Source of the DNA: Bradysia coprophila
Taxonomy: Eukaryota > Arthropoda > Insecta > Diptera > Sciaridae
Reading direction: 5' to 3'
DNA length: 64,000 bases
Assembly (NCBI RefSeq): GCF_014529535.1
Contig: NW_023503307.1
Location: forward strand, 923,739-987,738
Part shown: positions 42,889 through 56,800 of the stretch, in pieces
Position numbering within the stretch: position 1 is the first letter of the stretch
Layout: each line of letters opens with the position of its first letter
The notes under the pieces: generated by a model
What the model was told of the DNA's origin: nothing
Databases searched by the model: none
Seen by the model: only the letters and a program-made list of their open reading frames with translations
Translations under genes and position numbers: made by a program

Positions 42889-45800
42889 AAACGTATCAAT
42901 TGAATATTTGCACACTGGTACGAGTAACAACTTCCATAATTGACCTGGCTAATTCACAGAACAACTCAAACCGTAACAAAACCAGAACTCATGTTCATTA
43001 AAAATCTAATCATATGACGAGACACGTGCGTCAGTCAGCATTTTTTAGGATTTTAATTCATTGTCCTTTCTGGTGAGCAAAACACACCAACGAATAAAGA
43101 ACTCTTCGCACAGCATAGAAGATGAAAGAGTAATGATCATGGAAAAAAAACTTTAACTGCGCAATCATCGTGACTGTGAAAGTTCTTGACTGCCAGTTTT
43201 GAGAATAAAACAAAGAACAATTCAACTTTGTATTTGAGCGGGTTTTTCACTATGATATTATTGTATGACGTGTAGGTAAAAAAGAAACATCACACACAAC
43301 CATTATACTACTGTTACATATAATTTGCAATAATTTTAATTATAGAACAAAAGTATAGTGAAAAATGAACAACCTCGTTGAATCAATTTATATCTTTACT
43401 TTGTCTTCCATAAAAAAAACAGTCTTAAATGTTGCTCATGAATGTGTCGTTGGAGTGAATTATTTTTTTTTTACAAAACAGCAGACGAGTGGTATATAGT
43501 CTAAATATACTATAACGAATTGAATGAGTTTTCAGGAGACACATTAATGAATGGAAGGGAAAAAACTACAACTTTACGATTTCATTGCTACATGCCAATA
43601 AAGGTATGCAGGTGCAAGTAAATGTCATAAATTTTATTCGATAAGAAGGTTCACTAGATAAAAATTGTGAAAATTAAGAAAATTACAGTCACGAACATTG
43701 AATAGCACGTATACATGTATCGTACAACCTTTTATTTTGTAAACAAAGTATTCGGCTCTGAATTAACAGTCATTAAGAATGAAGCTTTTATTTCCCATCG
43801 TTGCACGGGTATGATCGTAAGAATTTTTCCATTTCGGTGAGCTTTAAGGAAAGCTTGTTCCCGTTGAACGAAATAGACTTTTGAACGAAATACAAGGGAA
43901 TCGTTGACCTTTTTGGTAATCACCTGATAATGGAAATGTAATTACGAATTTTGAATTAAAAGAATTTTCGATACCTGGGCCTATTTTTGGATTTTTTTTT
44001 GGAAATCATGAAGTCGAGCATGATTAATTTGAAAGATGAGAGCGTCAATTACCAAACGAAATCATTGAGAGCCGGCTAAAATCAAGGCTGAGCTCAAGGG
44101 TTGCTAAAACCGTTCGAAATGATAGAAAAATTCAGTTTTTGGACGTTCGCAATTTTTGAAAATTTTTGGCAATTTTTTGGAAATTTTGGAAAAACTTTCC
44201 AAAAGAATTTCCAAAAATAGGTCCTGTTCCCATTCCCTTTGATTGAAACTGAAACTACCCCTCACAATAATTACGTCGTACTTAGGAATACGACATAGGT
44301 TGGTGAAAGCAAATTCTAAACCCTACTGTGTTATGCACTTCTTGTCCTTCTTATGACCGTTTTGTGGCCGTGCTATTGAACGATCCATGGAACGCCTGAA
44401 TTTTCGAGTATTAATGGTATAAGGAACAAGACGTAAATTAGTGTATTTACAAAAAATATTATTTAACACCTTTAATTCTATCAAAATGAGAACCTCGTTA
44501 TTCATGTGGAGGAAAAAGTTTATATTTTTCTCCGTTCAATTATCAAACCATTTACCAGTGTTCTGACAAAGAAGAACATTGTAGTAGCAGCTTATTGCTA
44601 ATATCACTGGTGATAGTATAACTAATCTATGCTAATATCGATTACTCAAGGTCAATTAAAACAGATATCTGGACACTTCAGAAAATTTCCGAAACTATCT
44701 TTTATTATCCATATCACGCAAGGTGAATTTTTTAAGACCGGAAAGAAATTCGGAACACTAATTCAGTTCTGGGAAACGGCTTAACACTTCAGCTTAAGTA
44801 CTGATTCGTAGTGTTTGTTTTATTGGCAATTGTTACGGTAATTTACTGAGAATAATGAGAATTGGAATAAATGCACTTGAAATAATTTTTTTTTAATTTA
44901 CTGCTCTGGAACTACAGACAATAAACATGTTTGCGTTCTGCTGAAGTTTATGTTTCGTATAACAAAAAAAAAATCCTCAGAACCTTAAATCTAATAATAA
45001 TCTGCTGACTACCTGTTGAATGTAGCAATAGATTCCATCATGGAGATCAATATACCTAATTCTACGAAAGTTTTTCATTGAAAATAATATTTTAAAAACC
45101 CTTCCATTTCACCCAATTATAAAGCGGCGTTAAAATAGAGTAAAAAATATAGAACACCTACTAAATCATCTCCTTTTAAACAGTGAGAGTATTTTGGGAA
45201 TCTGAATTTAAAGAACTGTTCTTGCCATAATAACATTTCCTGATATCGTAATCCGTTTTTGTATATATCATACTCGTACTCGTCAATTTTAAAAATTGAA
45301 ACAAGAGTCATTCTCATTTCGAACTATGAAGGACGTGGAAAATTATAAGGCTTATTGCAAAAATAGAGGACAGTTCGAATTCGAAAAGCTAAAAAGAATG
45401 TGACTTTTGTAAGAAACGACAAAAACTCTTTTTAAAGAACAAAAAAAAAAGATCAATAAAAATGAAACAATTAAAAAATTTCAATGAAAAACGGCTTTTA
45501 TGATCACTTAAAGCAACGAACACTCACTTTTGTTTTAATAAAACAATAATATTTTCGAAACACAAAATAATCGGATGAGAAGCTGAATAGATATTAACTC
45601 TATCAAGTTTGAGCACAAACTGATCTCGTACTGATGTTTTATACTTTTGAAACAAACCCCATTCATATAATATCATTTGTTATGTATGAGCCAATTTTCT
45701 TTATCAGTAGGGGAACAGTGAGTTACACATTCACGTTGGATTGTTTCAAACAAAACTATCTACTACGTTTGCGAATTTCTAACAACATTATCCATAATCT

Positions 45801-48800
45801 ATGTTGGATTATAATCGTTTGAAATTTTGAGATGGTTTCATAATTGTCGTGTGTCCCGCTGTACATAATGTGCATGTAATATGTAAGCAGAGTTTTTCAC
45901 TCGAAATTGTGTGCAAATAAATTACTAATTTTACGATTCCTTTACTGTTGTCCGATAAATGTATCTCTTTTTATCTTATTTGTTTATACAGAAGTTTGCA
46001 ATCATCAAGAGTGATGACAATATTCGATGTTATGTGAGAAATGATCTGAGTTTTACTGGTTCCATTCAAAATCTGCAGATGAAAAGTTCGTCTTTTCACA
46101 TATTTTATGCGTGTTGGGTTGTGTTATGTTGCGTTCGTTCAGTTAAAACTTGGTAAATTACCTATTTGAAGCTTTCCGATAAAAATATTTTGTCAACTAC
46201 ATTAAATTGAAAAAATTCGAGATAGAATTACAATTAATGATCATTTCATTGACCAAAGTATAAAGACTTTCAGAGTTTATTGGATATAAGTCTAAAGTAC
46301 GCATCGAAGAATATTTTGGAATATAAATCTATATATGTATCGTCATATTATCAGGAAGTCTGGTACTTCTATTGTTCAAAATATAGTGTCATGTTTGTTA
46401 GCTCGTTGTCAATAACTGATGACTAGCCATTTTCATTATTCTGTGGTATATCCTGCATCTCTATTGGTTGTCCCGTCATTATAAATAAATGCATACAGAG
46501 CATCACCTATCTTTAGCAGAGACTGTGGTAATTCACCTAAACTGCGGACCGGTGTGATTGTGCCAGTAGGGTCGTGGAGATGGTCAATTAAAATTCATGA
46601 TTATCTTGTGGAACAGTTAACCGATAATATAATATATTAACCTTTCACTGACGGCAAGCATATCAGCAGTTTGATTATCGGATCTATTACTTCATTTAAT
46701 TTAAATATTCTCAATAGATATTTTCAAACTCCAAGCTAGTCAGAGTTTGTTGCTTATGCCTTAAGTTTCTAAAGTAACAAAGTTTAAAAAATCTGATCTC
46801 GAGGTAAATGTGAATATTTTAGCCTTAGTCATACTAAGAAATAATAACGAATTGGAAACGTAGATCATTAATTTGTAGGTTATCAATAAAATAAAATACT
46901 GAGTCTGAGATTGAACTTTAATTTTACCAAACAATTGCAATCACGTTCACGTGTACGATATAACAATTGTTGTTCAGCAACTTTAACTTATAAACATCAT
47001 TAAAAATGACCTACAAAAACTAACAACATGTCTAGTCTGATAATTCGGCTCTGATCATATTAAACCACGTTAGACTTTTAATGCCCTAAGTCATGCCATA
47101 TACCACAGACAAAATAATATCTCAGAAGAGGCACTCAATGGTTATTTGTGTATCTGTTTTGGACGATTGATTTTAGGCGATTTCGCGGATTGTAGGCCGA
47201 ACGAAGTGAGGCTTACAAGCGAAAGTGCCTTAAATCAACCGTCCAAAACAGGTGCACATGTAAGTTTTCATGCAGAGGGCCGGAAACCCGAGAAAATTCG
47301 AAAAATTGCCCTCATTTTCGGCCCCGAAGCATGAAAAAAGTATTTTTGAGAATATTAATTTAGATCGAATGGATCTACCGAACCAACCATTTGAAATGAT
47401 CAAATGTACTTGCAGTTTAAGCGAGGAAAATTTTTGTTGTAAATATTAGAAAAGCTTTAGGCAAACTGACATGAGAATTAATCAATTAACTTCCGAACGA
47501 TTAAATTTAACCGTACAAATAGGAAAATGGTTCTTTTAACGGTTCAATATTTGCCAACTTTAAATATATTCGAATTTTGATTGACATGTCGGTTGAACTA
47601 TGTAAACAGCAAAAGTATAATTCATCGATCTAAGCTCTAAACAGCGTTTATGTAATGCTTGTAATTAGCATTTTTTTAAATGAATATACACACGCAAAGC
47701 TTAGGCAGTCACATGAACAAGTTTTTTTTTATTATTCGGTTTTTAAGTTTTACTTTGAACGAATAATATTCTAAGACGGAATTTATACAGACGATGACTG
47801 GCTATGACTAGCAAAAAAATCGTAAAAAGTTTTTTTTTTCGTCCCAATTCGATGTGTTAAATTATTACAATTGAACTTGTCCGAGAGATTATTAACCTAC
47901 AACTTATTTTTACAACGATGTTACAATATTAAGATGTTCGTTTAGGAATCAGATGCGTAAACTGATGGGAACATAACAATTTAAGTTGATTTTCATATAC
48001 TTCTTTTGACATCAATGTTTAAAATTTAAAAGTATCAGAGGAATCTGCAGATGATGTTCGTTTGCCTTTAAGTCAAATTAGAGTTTTCGATTTGTTGCTT
48101 CAATAAAAACTATTGCGGTCGGTTTATCTATTCGTTGTATAAGGCATTTAAAATTGAATCTGCTGGGTTTGTATATAAACAAATTTAGGTACAATTTTTG
48201 AAGCACTGTGTCTTAAGTGGGTATTCCAAAACAAATACAATGAATGTTGTGAGATCTGGTAGCACAAATTCCAAACACAGCCAGCGTATCCAAATGTAAT
48301 TATCAAATCTGTTACTTCTTTTGTTTGAAGTATAGTATGGTATCATTCGATACAAAATGATTTCTAAAATATATGCTTCAGAATTATGAGCTCCTTTGCT
48401 AGTTAACTACACACTGCCTTTAGATCATGATAAAACAGTAACTAACGTTATTGCTACTTTCTCAGTTGTATGGTATGTTTCATTGATTTTAGCGGACGCT
48501 AGCATGTAATATATATTACACACTTGTCACGAAGAAGTCGAGGCTTGTCGCGTGTACTCTATTGTGTACTCTATTTTATCACATAAGCGAAAACGACCAA
48601 CATAGAAAACATCATAGATCTGAAGTGTAATTTTTGAATTATTCTTCTAGTTCAGTAATTTTGACATCCGAACATCGCGCGTATGTGATAATAGTACATT
48701 ATTTACCAATACTCGGCTACGCCTCGATTGGTACATTTCACACAAGAAGTGCCATTTCCATCATTTGCCCCATTGCCAAGTAAGGTCTTTTATTAAGGTA

Positions 48801-50794
48801 AAGTTTTGACTCCGTGAAGTAAAGTTTTACCTCACGTTTTTGAATACGTACCTACGAGAAAATGTTCTGGATACAAACTTCATTCTGGTGAGTAAGCAAA
48901 TTTTCCCGCAGGTACTTAACATACTATAACAATATTTTAAGAACGTGAATAAATGTCGTCGGAGGCATAATTGGTTAAAATTCAAGTCGAAAATGAAAGT
49001 AAGACATCCAGAGAAATCGTACAGTCTTCAGTGGGCTAAATAGCTACGATTTGACCATACTAAATCAAAATACGGTCGAAAGTTTCATTTACGGCTCATG
49101 AAGACTCATCTGATTACAGGTTATCCTGATCTCTGAACTGATAGGAGTTTTCAGTTCTAGATGAGACAAGATTTAAAGTATTAAGTATGGTCAAATCGAA
49201 GCTGATGAACCGAGCAAAAATTGCGCTACCTGGTTGTACCTTTGGCTTTTGCATGAAAGAACCTGAAGCGTCTAAGTTTGAACTTATGAAAAACTTCATT
49301 TCGAGAAGTAGGAACTCAGAATCAATACATGTGACCGCTGTTATAGTAGTTGTTTAGTACCAGATAACTCGCTGCAACTAAGAAAGAACTTCTCAGGATA
49401 ATCAAAAATGTAAGTCAAAAATTTCGTCAATTTAGGATAGGTTTTATGTTCAACTGGCTTCCGTTTCTTCTTTAAAGTAATAAATCCACAATTCAGTTCT
49501 TCGTAAAAGTTCTAGTCTACGCTTTTAGGCTTTGACATAAATTTGGGATTGTCGGTAGTGCAAAATAAAGAGTGTTATTCTCGAGAACTCAAGAGTGTTA
49601 TTCTCGAGAACTCAAGAATATGTCACCAAAACTCATCTCCTTTCATAATTTAGGTATCTTAATCACTGAACGTTTATGAATTAATGACGTCATTAGATTT
49701 TATCATTACAACAACTTTTGTTTATTAAATTGTGGTAAATGTTCTGGACTAGACTCGTAACCGTTTCGATAGTAAACAATCACAATTTTTACCATATTTG
49801 TTTAACGAATTCGCTGCTTTTACTCAAACCGTATGAGGAACACAATTTTTGATTTTATTTTCAACTTAATAATCCGAACGTATCTACTCCAGAGATAACA
49901 GCAGCAATTCTTTATATAGGTTTTTCTCCACTCTAATTAATAATAATTATATTCGTTGAACATCAATTCGATCGTAATTTTAAACAACCAAAATCGAATC
50001 GCCTGTAGAAAAAAAAAGATTCAAATTGAAACATAGTGACGAGACGTGTTATTTACTTTATTGTTAGAAGTAATAAAGTAATTTAGCGTTTAAGTCTAGT
50101 GCTAAAAAGATAAGAAGATAAAAAAAACGATTTTATTTTCCAATTAGCTTACTATGTAACCGAATCGTAATTTTTTGTGCAACGTGCTGTGGCACTAATA
50201 TGTCTGAATGTCGTTGAGTCCATTCATTGCTGGTGCAATGACTTCGTCTGTAAAATTGGTTTCGGTTAGAGAGTAAAAAAACATCTGCAATAGGAAAAGT
50301 GAGTTCATTTTAAACAAATTCTACACCATGTGTCTAATCGTCATATTTCATGGCTTTAATGTTTAACAGAAGCAAGTAAACATCTATGACCACCAGTAGT
50401 CAGCAGAAGGACCTTCATATCTTTAGCGAAGCATACAAAAACACAAATTTTTAAACATTTTTCTCAACTCAGTGACGAAAGATAAAATGTTCGCTCTGAA
50501 TCTATTGAGAAACCCGTTGTATGCAGCTCTTTTAGAAATGCTCTTTTAGACTCATTATGTGCATTGTTACCCACTGCGGCCTCTCGTGATAGTCTACACT
50601 ACACTACACATGTAGTGCCTAACAGATTGTATCGGCCAAAAATATGTCACTAAGTTTTATGGGTAAAGAAAGTCAAGGAAACACTAAAATGACTCAATGC
50701 TTTCTGGTTGGGTCAATTTAAAAAAGGAATTTTCACGAAATATACAAAGACTCATCGGCTTCTATGGCGAATATTAGTGATGAGATGGGTATAT
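42889..50794. other. gene-poor interval
   Basis: No gene could be supported. Codon-like minus-strand frames at 43732-43923, 44323-44505 and 45117-45317 are noted as a finding but do not splice together. A 24-bp tandem duplication (AGAGTGTTATTCTCGAGAAC unit) lies at about 49570-49617. Single AACCTTTCACTGACGG at 46641 resembles a MITE end. Confidence 0.5.
47147..47340. repeat. dispersed repeat with terminal hairpin, related to 24668-24842
   Basis: CTGTTTTGGACGATTGATTT pairs with its inverted copy AAATCAACCGTCCAAAACAG (about 47154-47251). A tail with TTTTCGGCCCCGAAGCATG follows, matching the block order of the 24.7 kb copy. Confidence 0.6.
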
Positions 50795-50950
50795 TAGACA
50801 GTCTGCGCAAATGACGTATAATTCATAAGTCAACTTATAAGTTGGAAATTATAAATCACGTCTTCACACAAGAAGATCTAGAAGGTTGATTATAATTTTC
50901 AACTTATGAGTTGACTTATAAATTATACGACATCTGCGAAAACTGTCTAT
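50795..50950. mobile_element. 156-bp MITE with about 55-bp inverted arms
   Basis: Left TAGACAGTCTGCGCAAATG and right (reverse complement) TAGACAGTTTTCGCAGATG continue as inverted arms through ATTCATAAGTCAACTTATAA. The flanks are TA-rich, consistent with a TA target site. No coding capacity. Confidence 0.7.
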
Positions 50951-51937
50951 TAAGCTACGAATGTTAATGGGTCATTACGAAGGTCTTCAGACTTCCGTCC
51001 TTAATTCCCTTAAAATCGACGTCGAAAACCCTAATTTTAGGTGGGCAACTTATAGAGTAAATTTTTCTAATTTCAACAGTTCATTATAACACTTTTTGAG
51101 AAGCTAAACAAGGTACGAAATCCAATTTTTGTTATTTGTATTTCTATTAGCAGCTTTGTCATTTCGTTTCCTTTGTTGTCATTCGTAATAGGGGTAAGTA
51201 TAGAATTCCATCTTCTTCTAAATGTACCACAGACTATGCGAATGCCGAGAATTAGGTGTGTAAGACCTTAAAGTTAAACGAAAAGAAACACGTTTTTCCC
51301 ATGTGGATGCCAACGTGAACTTGACCATGATCATGATATGACTGACACATAATATATTTGCGAATATAAAAAAAATCGTGCGCTGAGAATTTCGTAGTAT
51401 AAATACATTCAATTTGTATTATATATTGAATCTGTATTTACATTTAATTGAAAAGGTAATTCTGATAATTGCTTTTAGATTGTTCTAATTATATGTCTAT
51501 ACTTACATAAATTAACAGAAATGTGGCGAAATGAGTTTAGAAAACGTTTATAATAACATCTTATTTTATGATAACACTGTCCGTCCATGTCTAGTCCAAT
51601 CAATGCTTATGTATATTCAAACATTGAAACTTCATCCAATGGATGTGAATACTTATCAAAAATCAAAGTGTTTTTATGATGGGCGATAGACATGTTTATT
51701 TATCTTCCTAATTCAATTCATCTAGTCAATTAAAACCGTCACATGTTCCGAATTTTCATTTTATTTTTGGCATAATTAATTTATTATTTTTCAATGGACA
51801 CTGTAAAACTGTTGAATTCTGAAAAAACGGGGTGGGGAGAATAGCTAGACAAAATGGGTACTCATTTCCGCATTCGCTTAATATCATTTTTGTATATCGA
51901 GCTTGTTGATAAACATACCCAGTGTACAGGACTTTGT

Positions 51938-52201
51938 ACCTGCCTGCTATGCCAGAGTCAAACAGTATCAACGGAAGAAGTAGCGGAACCGGATTCACAA
52001 TCGAGCGCACAAGGTGTGACGGAGTCTACACTGGAGGAAGTTAGGGCTTCTGTTCTCAAGCTCAAGAATAACAAGGCCCCTGGATCAGACAATCTACCTG
52101 GAGAACTTTTTAAATGTGGAGGTGATGCGCTGTGTGCACGGTTACATTAGCTGAACTCGGAATCATTTGTCCAGTGTCCGCCAAAGTAAGTAAGTAAGTA
52201 A
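51938..52201 (+). mobile_element. 264-bp RTE-like non-LTR retrotransposon fragment, 14-bp TSD
   Basis: Flanked by GTACAGGACTTTGT at 51924-51937 and 52202-52215. The insert encodes LEEVRASVLKLKNNKAPGSD followed by NLPGELFKCGGDAL, a hallmark N-terminal reverse-transcriptase segment of RTE-type elements. The rest of the transcriptase is missing, and the insert ends in an AAGT tandem tail (52184-52201). It is therefore both 5'-truncated and internally deleted, or made by template switching. A third copy of the target motif follows at 52226-52239, showing that the target was already part of a short tandem duplication. Confidence 0.8.
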
Positions 52202-52281
52202 GTACAGGACTTTGTGAGTCCCAGTGTACAGGACTTTGTGAGTAAAAGTGTCCGACCGTAAGTGATTCTTTTTTTTTCCCT

Positions 52282-52490
52282 AACTAGTGTTTAAATATCG
52301 CGACCTTGTAGCGTATTTTCAACGTATTTTACCACAACATTGTTCCTAACTTATGCTACAAGGATTTTTTTAGCGAATTCGATTCGACCTCTTATACGCT
52401 ACGTTTTTAGCAAAAGTTAAGAACAACGTTTTTACTAAACGATGTGGTGAATAATCGAGGTCGCGATATTTCAACATTAGTTAGCACAGT
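52282..52490. mobile_element. about 210-bp foldback MITE
   Basis: AACTAGTGTTTAAATATCGC with GACCT at the left pairs with AGGTCGCGATATTTCAACAT with TAGTT at the right. A second inner pairing links TTGTTCCTAACTTATGCTA with TAGCAAAAGTTAAGAACAA. No frame. It lies about 65 bp from the RTE-like fragment. Confidence 0.6.
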
Positions 52491-53598
52491 ACACAAACTT
52501 TAGGAATTAATTACCAAAACGAGTTTCAGTAGAAAATGGGAAAAGTGTCGATCTTGAATTTGGAGCTCTAATTTCCATTTCCTCTTCATTTCGTCTTATT
52601 TGACAAAATTAGGAACTCGGATTGTCACATTTTCTCACCTATTTCCAACTCAATAGTTTCATCAATATGTAAACATACCCAGCTCTACGATAATAGCATT
52701 TTTATAAGAAATGAATACATTTATTTCCTTTTGCTACCATTTGGAAATCTATCGTGAAAAACCACCCCATTTCGTGCTCTGCACAGAAAACGGCTATGTA
52801 CTTTTGTAAAACAAAACAGTTTCAGTATCCATTTGAACTTCTATTAACTATTCTTGAGTTGAGATATTCCTGCGAACAAATGTTAATGCAGAAACTTAGC
52901 ACTAATTTAAGCTTATTGATCTAATTTCTATGTGTTATGGTGTTATTGATGATGTCATTAGAATAACTAAATGAATTGATGATGCTATTAAACCTGTTGT
53001 TTAGACAAGCCAAAGCCATCGGTATAGCGTCCATATTGGTCCATAGTTTTCTTATTAATATTTAGCAGATACATAGAGACGTAACGCTGAAGATAAGTAA
53101 TAGACTAGAGGTGAACAGTGGCCCGCAGCCCGATTGAACAAAAATCCGATCCGGATCTTTTTTTACGAAAATCTGGGCCGTCTCTTCACATCTAAAATAG
53201 AATTGGAAATTAAAGCCGTGCTGACCAGCAATTTGAGAACTTTCGTTCTGCTATAGTTGGTCACCTTTTTTGATCTCAATTGGAAATAAATAGTAAAAGA
53301 AATCACTCAACCTTGGAAGCAAAAAAAGGTTCTTACTATTGGTACAGGATTGCGAATAGTAATAGATTAGACTTATTTACGGACTATTTCCATATCGGAG
53401 CAATAGTACATTACATCCTTATTTGGAATTTGATTTTGCCATCACACAAGGCAAAATAGCAGGGTTTTTTTTGCAAATCATTTTTTCAGATTTTTCCACA
53501 TATTCTCAAATTTTCGTACATTTTCCAAATATCCACAAAATTAGTAAAATACAGGAAAATGTGGTAAAATTTTAGAAAATATGGGAAAATCCCGAAAA

Positions 53599-53868
53599 TA
53601 AAGTCGGAGCATTATAATTTGATCGATTCTACTCATTTAATTCATTTTTAAATAATTGTAGCTTTCGAAGAAATCATTTCGAAAACATTACAGTATAAAA
53701 GCTTAGACACGTGCATTTGAACGGATTACCCGCAGGTATACCGCGAGTAAACAGCTCTAATGCGCATGTGTAAGCTTTTATACTGTAATGTTTTCGAAAT
53801 GATTTCTTGAAAAACTACAATTATTTAAAAATGAATAGAATCGATCAAATTATAATGCTTCGACTTTA
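53599..53868. mobile_element. 270-bp hairpin MITE with about 110-bp arms
   Basis: AGTCGGAGCATTATAATTTG at the left matches, inverted, CAAATTATAATGCTTCGACT at the right. The arms continue through TTTTTAAATAATTGTAG and TTTCGAAAACATTACAGTAT to a loop of about 40 bases around 53715-53755. No coding capacity. Confidence 0.8.
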
Positions 53869-56800
53869 GTTCCTACAGAGTCCCAAACATTTACGTAAGC
53901 TATTTTTCTCAATAAGCCTCTTGGAAATGAACTTGAACTTGCTCATGTCATTTAAGGAATGTCTAATTTTCCGGTGGTGCAGTGAGTAGAAATCTGTAAT
54001 TCGATCTTTTCATTCGTTATGTTTTTTCATTTGTGTAAATGATAACCAAATTCAGTAGTCAGTCCTACCATTCGCAGCAGTATACTGATAGTGCCTTCGT
54101 AAAATTTTGTTTCGCACATTTTCGAAAAACAAAATTATTTGTTGCGATAAAAAAACGTAAAAAATAAATTTGAAGAACGTTCGGCGATCTGTGGTTTAAA
54201 AACCGTAAACACATGCGTGTCCATAATTTCTGCTACCAGATTTGTAAAAATAATCAAACTTTTTTGTGTGATGTTCCTTAATTATAAATGGTTGTAAGTG
54301 AACAATTGCTGCCGAAATTATTTGTTATGATTGCGAGCCCGTACAAAACCATCATTATTACAATAAATGGCAAATTAAATAAGATAACCAGCTTCAATTA
54401 TATTAATAATAATGTTTCTATATCTCAATATTTATCTCGTCGCAACAATAGAAAAAAAGTCGTCTAATTTACGGACATACAAATCCATGAAGTAAACTTT
54501 AAATGCGTTGTAAACGTAATAGTTAACTACATTATATACACACGTTATGTTAAAAAAGGGGGCCTGTTTGTTACTCATATAATATACTTTTAAATTGCTG
54601 TTTTGCAAATCAAAACAGATTCAAGTCATTAACAATTTAGGGTAAACAATATGTGATTGTAACAGACAATTTGTGTTTCTTCACTATTGTTGATGACAAT
54701 CCTTTTCGGAGGCCTAAACCATGAAGATGCTGGCTCAAAAGTTTAATAAATTCGTTACCCATGTAAAAGTGTCGTCATAAAGACATCTTTCAGTAGCCAG
54801 TGTGAACAAATAATTTGTACAAACAATTGACTCCGAAAAATAGCCAAGTAGAGCGAAGGTATTTTACGAAGGACACGACATACTAGTATACTAGTAGGGA
54901 AAATATTGTTTTCCCGTTGTCAAACAAACCATTTCATACGAACACATCTGGTCACTCTACGCTCTAAACGAATCTATATTTCTCCCTGAACCCTGAACAC
55001 GTCAATCCGTGTACAATTCCATGTTTATTACGTTGATACACCAATATAATGGACATTTCCTCTAAATTTCGTTTAAAGTCGCTATTACATAATCGCAACC
55101 AAATTCGCTAAATAATACCTCTATGTTTGACCATTTAGTATTATAACTGAACTAATGCTGTGATGAGATGAGATGAGATAATGCAAGCATATACGTTCGT
55201 ACATACCAGATACCATATCGAGCATTAGAGCATATTATTACGTGGAAAAAACGTTTCACTTTAACCGAAAATAATTCATAGGACAAACAATATGCATTTC
55301 ATCTCTTCATGTGGATTCGTTTATAAAATTAAATTTAATTGACATAATTTTTTGTAGTCATGCACACAATTGCGAATTATGGTTTCGTTTTTCAAGGGCC
55401 TCTCATATGTTCTGGAAATGTTGTTCACATCAGAGTAAATTGGAGCTGTGCTGACGGTTTGAATTGATGACAAAAAATATTTTAAAAAGATTACATTTGT
55501 CATGATTCCAATTTGTCTCGTTGAGAACATCATTTCTATTCGATTTATTCGAATCGAACAGCAGTAGCTAGCTCGTCAAAATAGCAACAAAAATTCCATT
55601 GATCAATGATGTGTTACGGAAAACCTACGGGAAATCCGACTAGCATATTTGCCGAACGAGACTGACTGTATGCCGAAAACGTTTTCAGAAAACTGACTTA
55701 GTTAGAGAGAGTATTTACAGTCTTTACTAATCATATGAGATGAAATTGATACCGTTCGACGTTTTCAAATTGACCTTAACATCACACTTCCTGGATGTGT
55801 TACATTTAATTGCACACACTCCGTTAAATTGTCATGTTTATGCGCAAGTCTGAATCTTATGTTTACATCAATTGAAGAAAAAGAACCAGAATACATCATC
55901 AACAATAGCCTTAGTGAAGTTTCTATGTTGTTTTGCAGACTTCTGTTTGTTATTTTTCTACTTTATGACACATATTTTATGAAAATGTGTGGACCCAATC
56001 TTGATCGACCGCATCACCATCATTTGATTTCCTTACACTCCTACCAAACGACCTAATTCATCACTTCGACTTTCTGTACAAAATATCAAGTCTTTTTACA
56101 TGCTGCATGGGTTGAGATCCGTACTATTCAAGTTACAAAATACTTCTTCCAGCAGCTTTAGAACGTGACCTTTACCGTAAATCAATAAGAAAACAATATA
56201 AAATATTGGGTGTATGAGTTGAAACACACAAGACATAGAGTACTAAAACGTAATAGAGTACTGTAACTGGACAGTGTATCATCCAAATTGTGGCACTGTA
56301 AAAAAATTGGAAAACTTTCTTCTACAAAGTAGTATACTCTATTTGGTAGCTGTCGCTCGAAACACTTTTGTTTGAAGTGCGTTGAACATACACGCATACA
56401 TGTATAAAAATTTTGATGCTGTTTGTCGTCTGAAATACGAGTGTTAATGCTAGAAACAGTGCTATGTGATATCAGTGGCGCCGCCTTAAATTTTTGAAGG
56501 GTGGTGCACAAAAAATTTTAAGAATAAGAAAATATTGTTGACCAGATTTTACGATACACGAATTTTTCATGTTTTAGTAATATTTATTTTTTAAGGAAAA
56601 ATGATTTTAGACAAGATCTACACATACACAAATTGACTGTATTTTGATGAACGTAATAGGGTTCTCAGAGGAAAATTTTAAAAAGAGGAAATTTGACAGG
56701 GAAAAAGAGGATAAAAAGAGCAAGTCATAGCTGATGGCTCTGGCGTATTATTACGTAGCAGTACTTCTCAGGTATTTTCGCCCTTTTTATCAAATTTTCG

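Noticed and set aside
49570-49617. Two exact 24-bp units considered as a CRISPR-like or satellite start
   Set aside because: Just one duplication without spacers, in a eukaryotic genome; a simple tandem duplication.
56182-56511. 109-codon minus-strand frame
   Set aside because: No splice context, no domain, AT-rich; likely chance.
56470-56520. CAGTGGCGCC motif as one end of a hAT transposon
   Set aside because: No matching inverted end or transposase frame was found within the next several kilobases.
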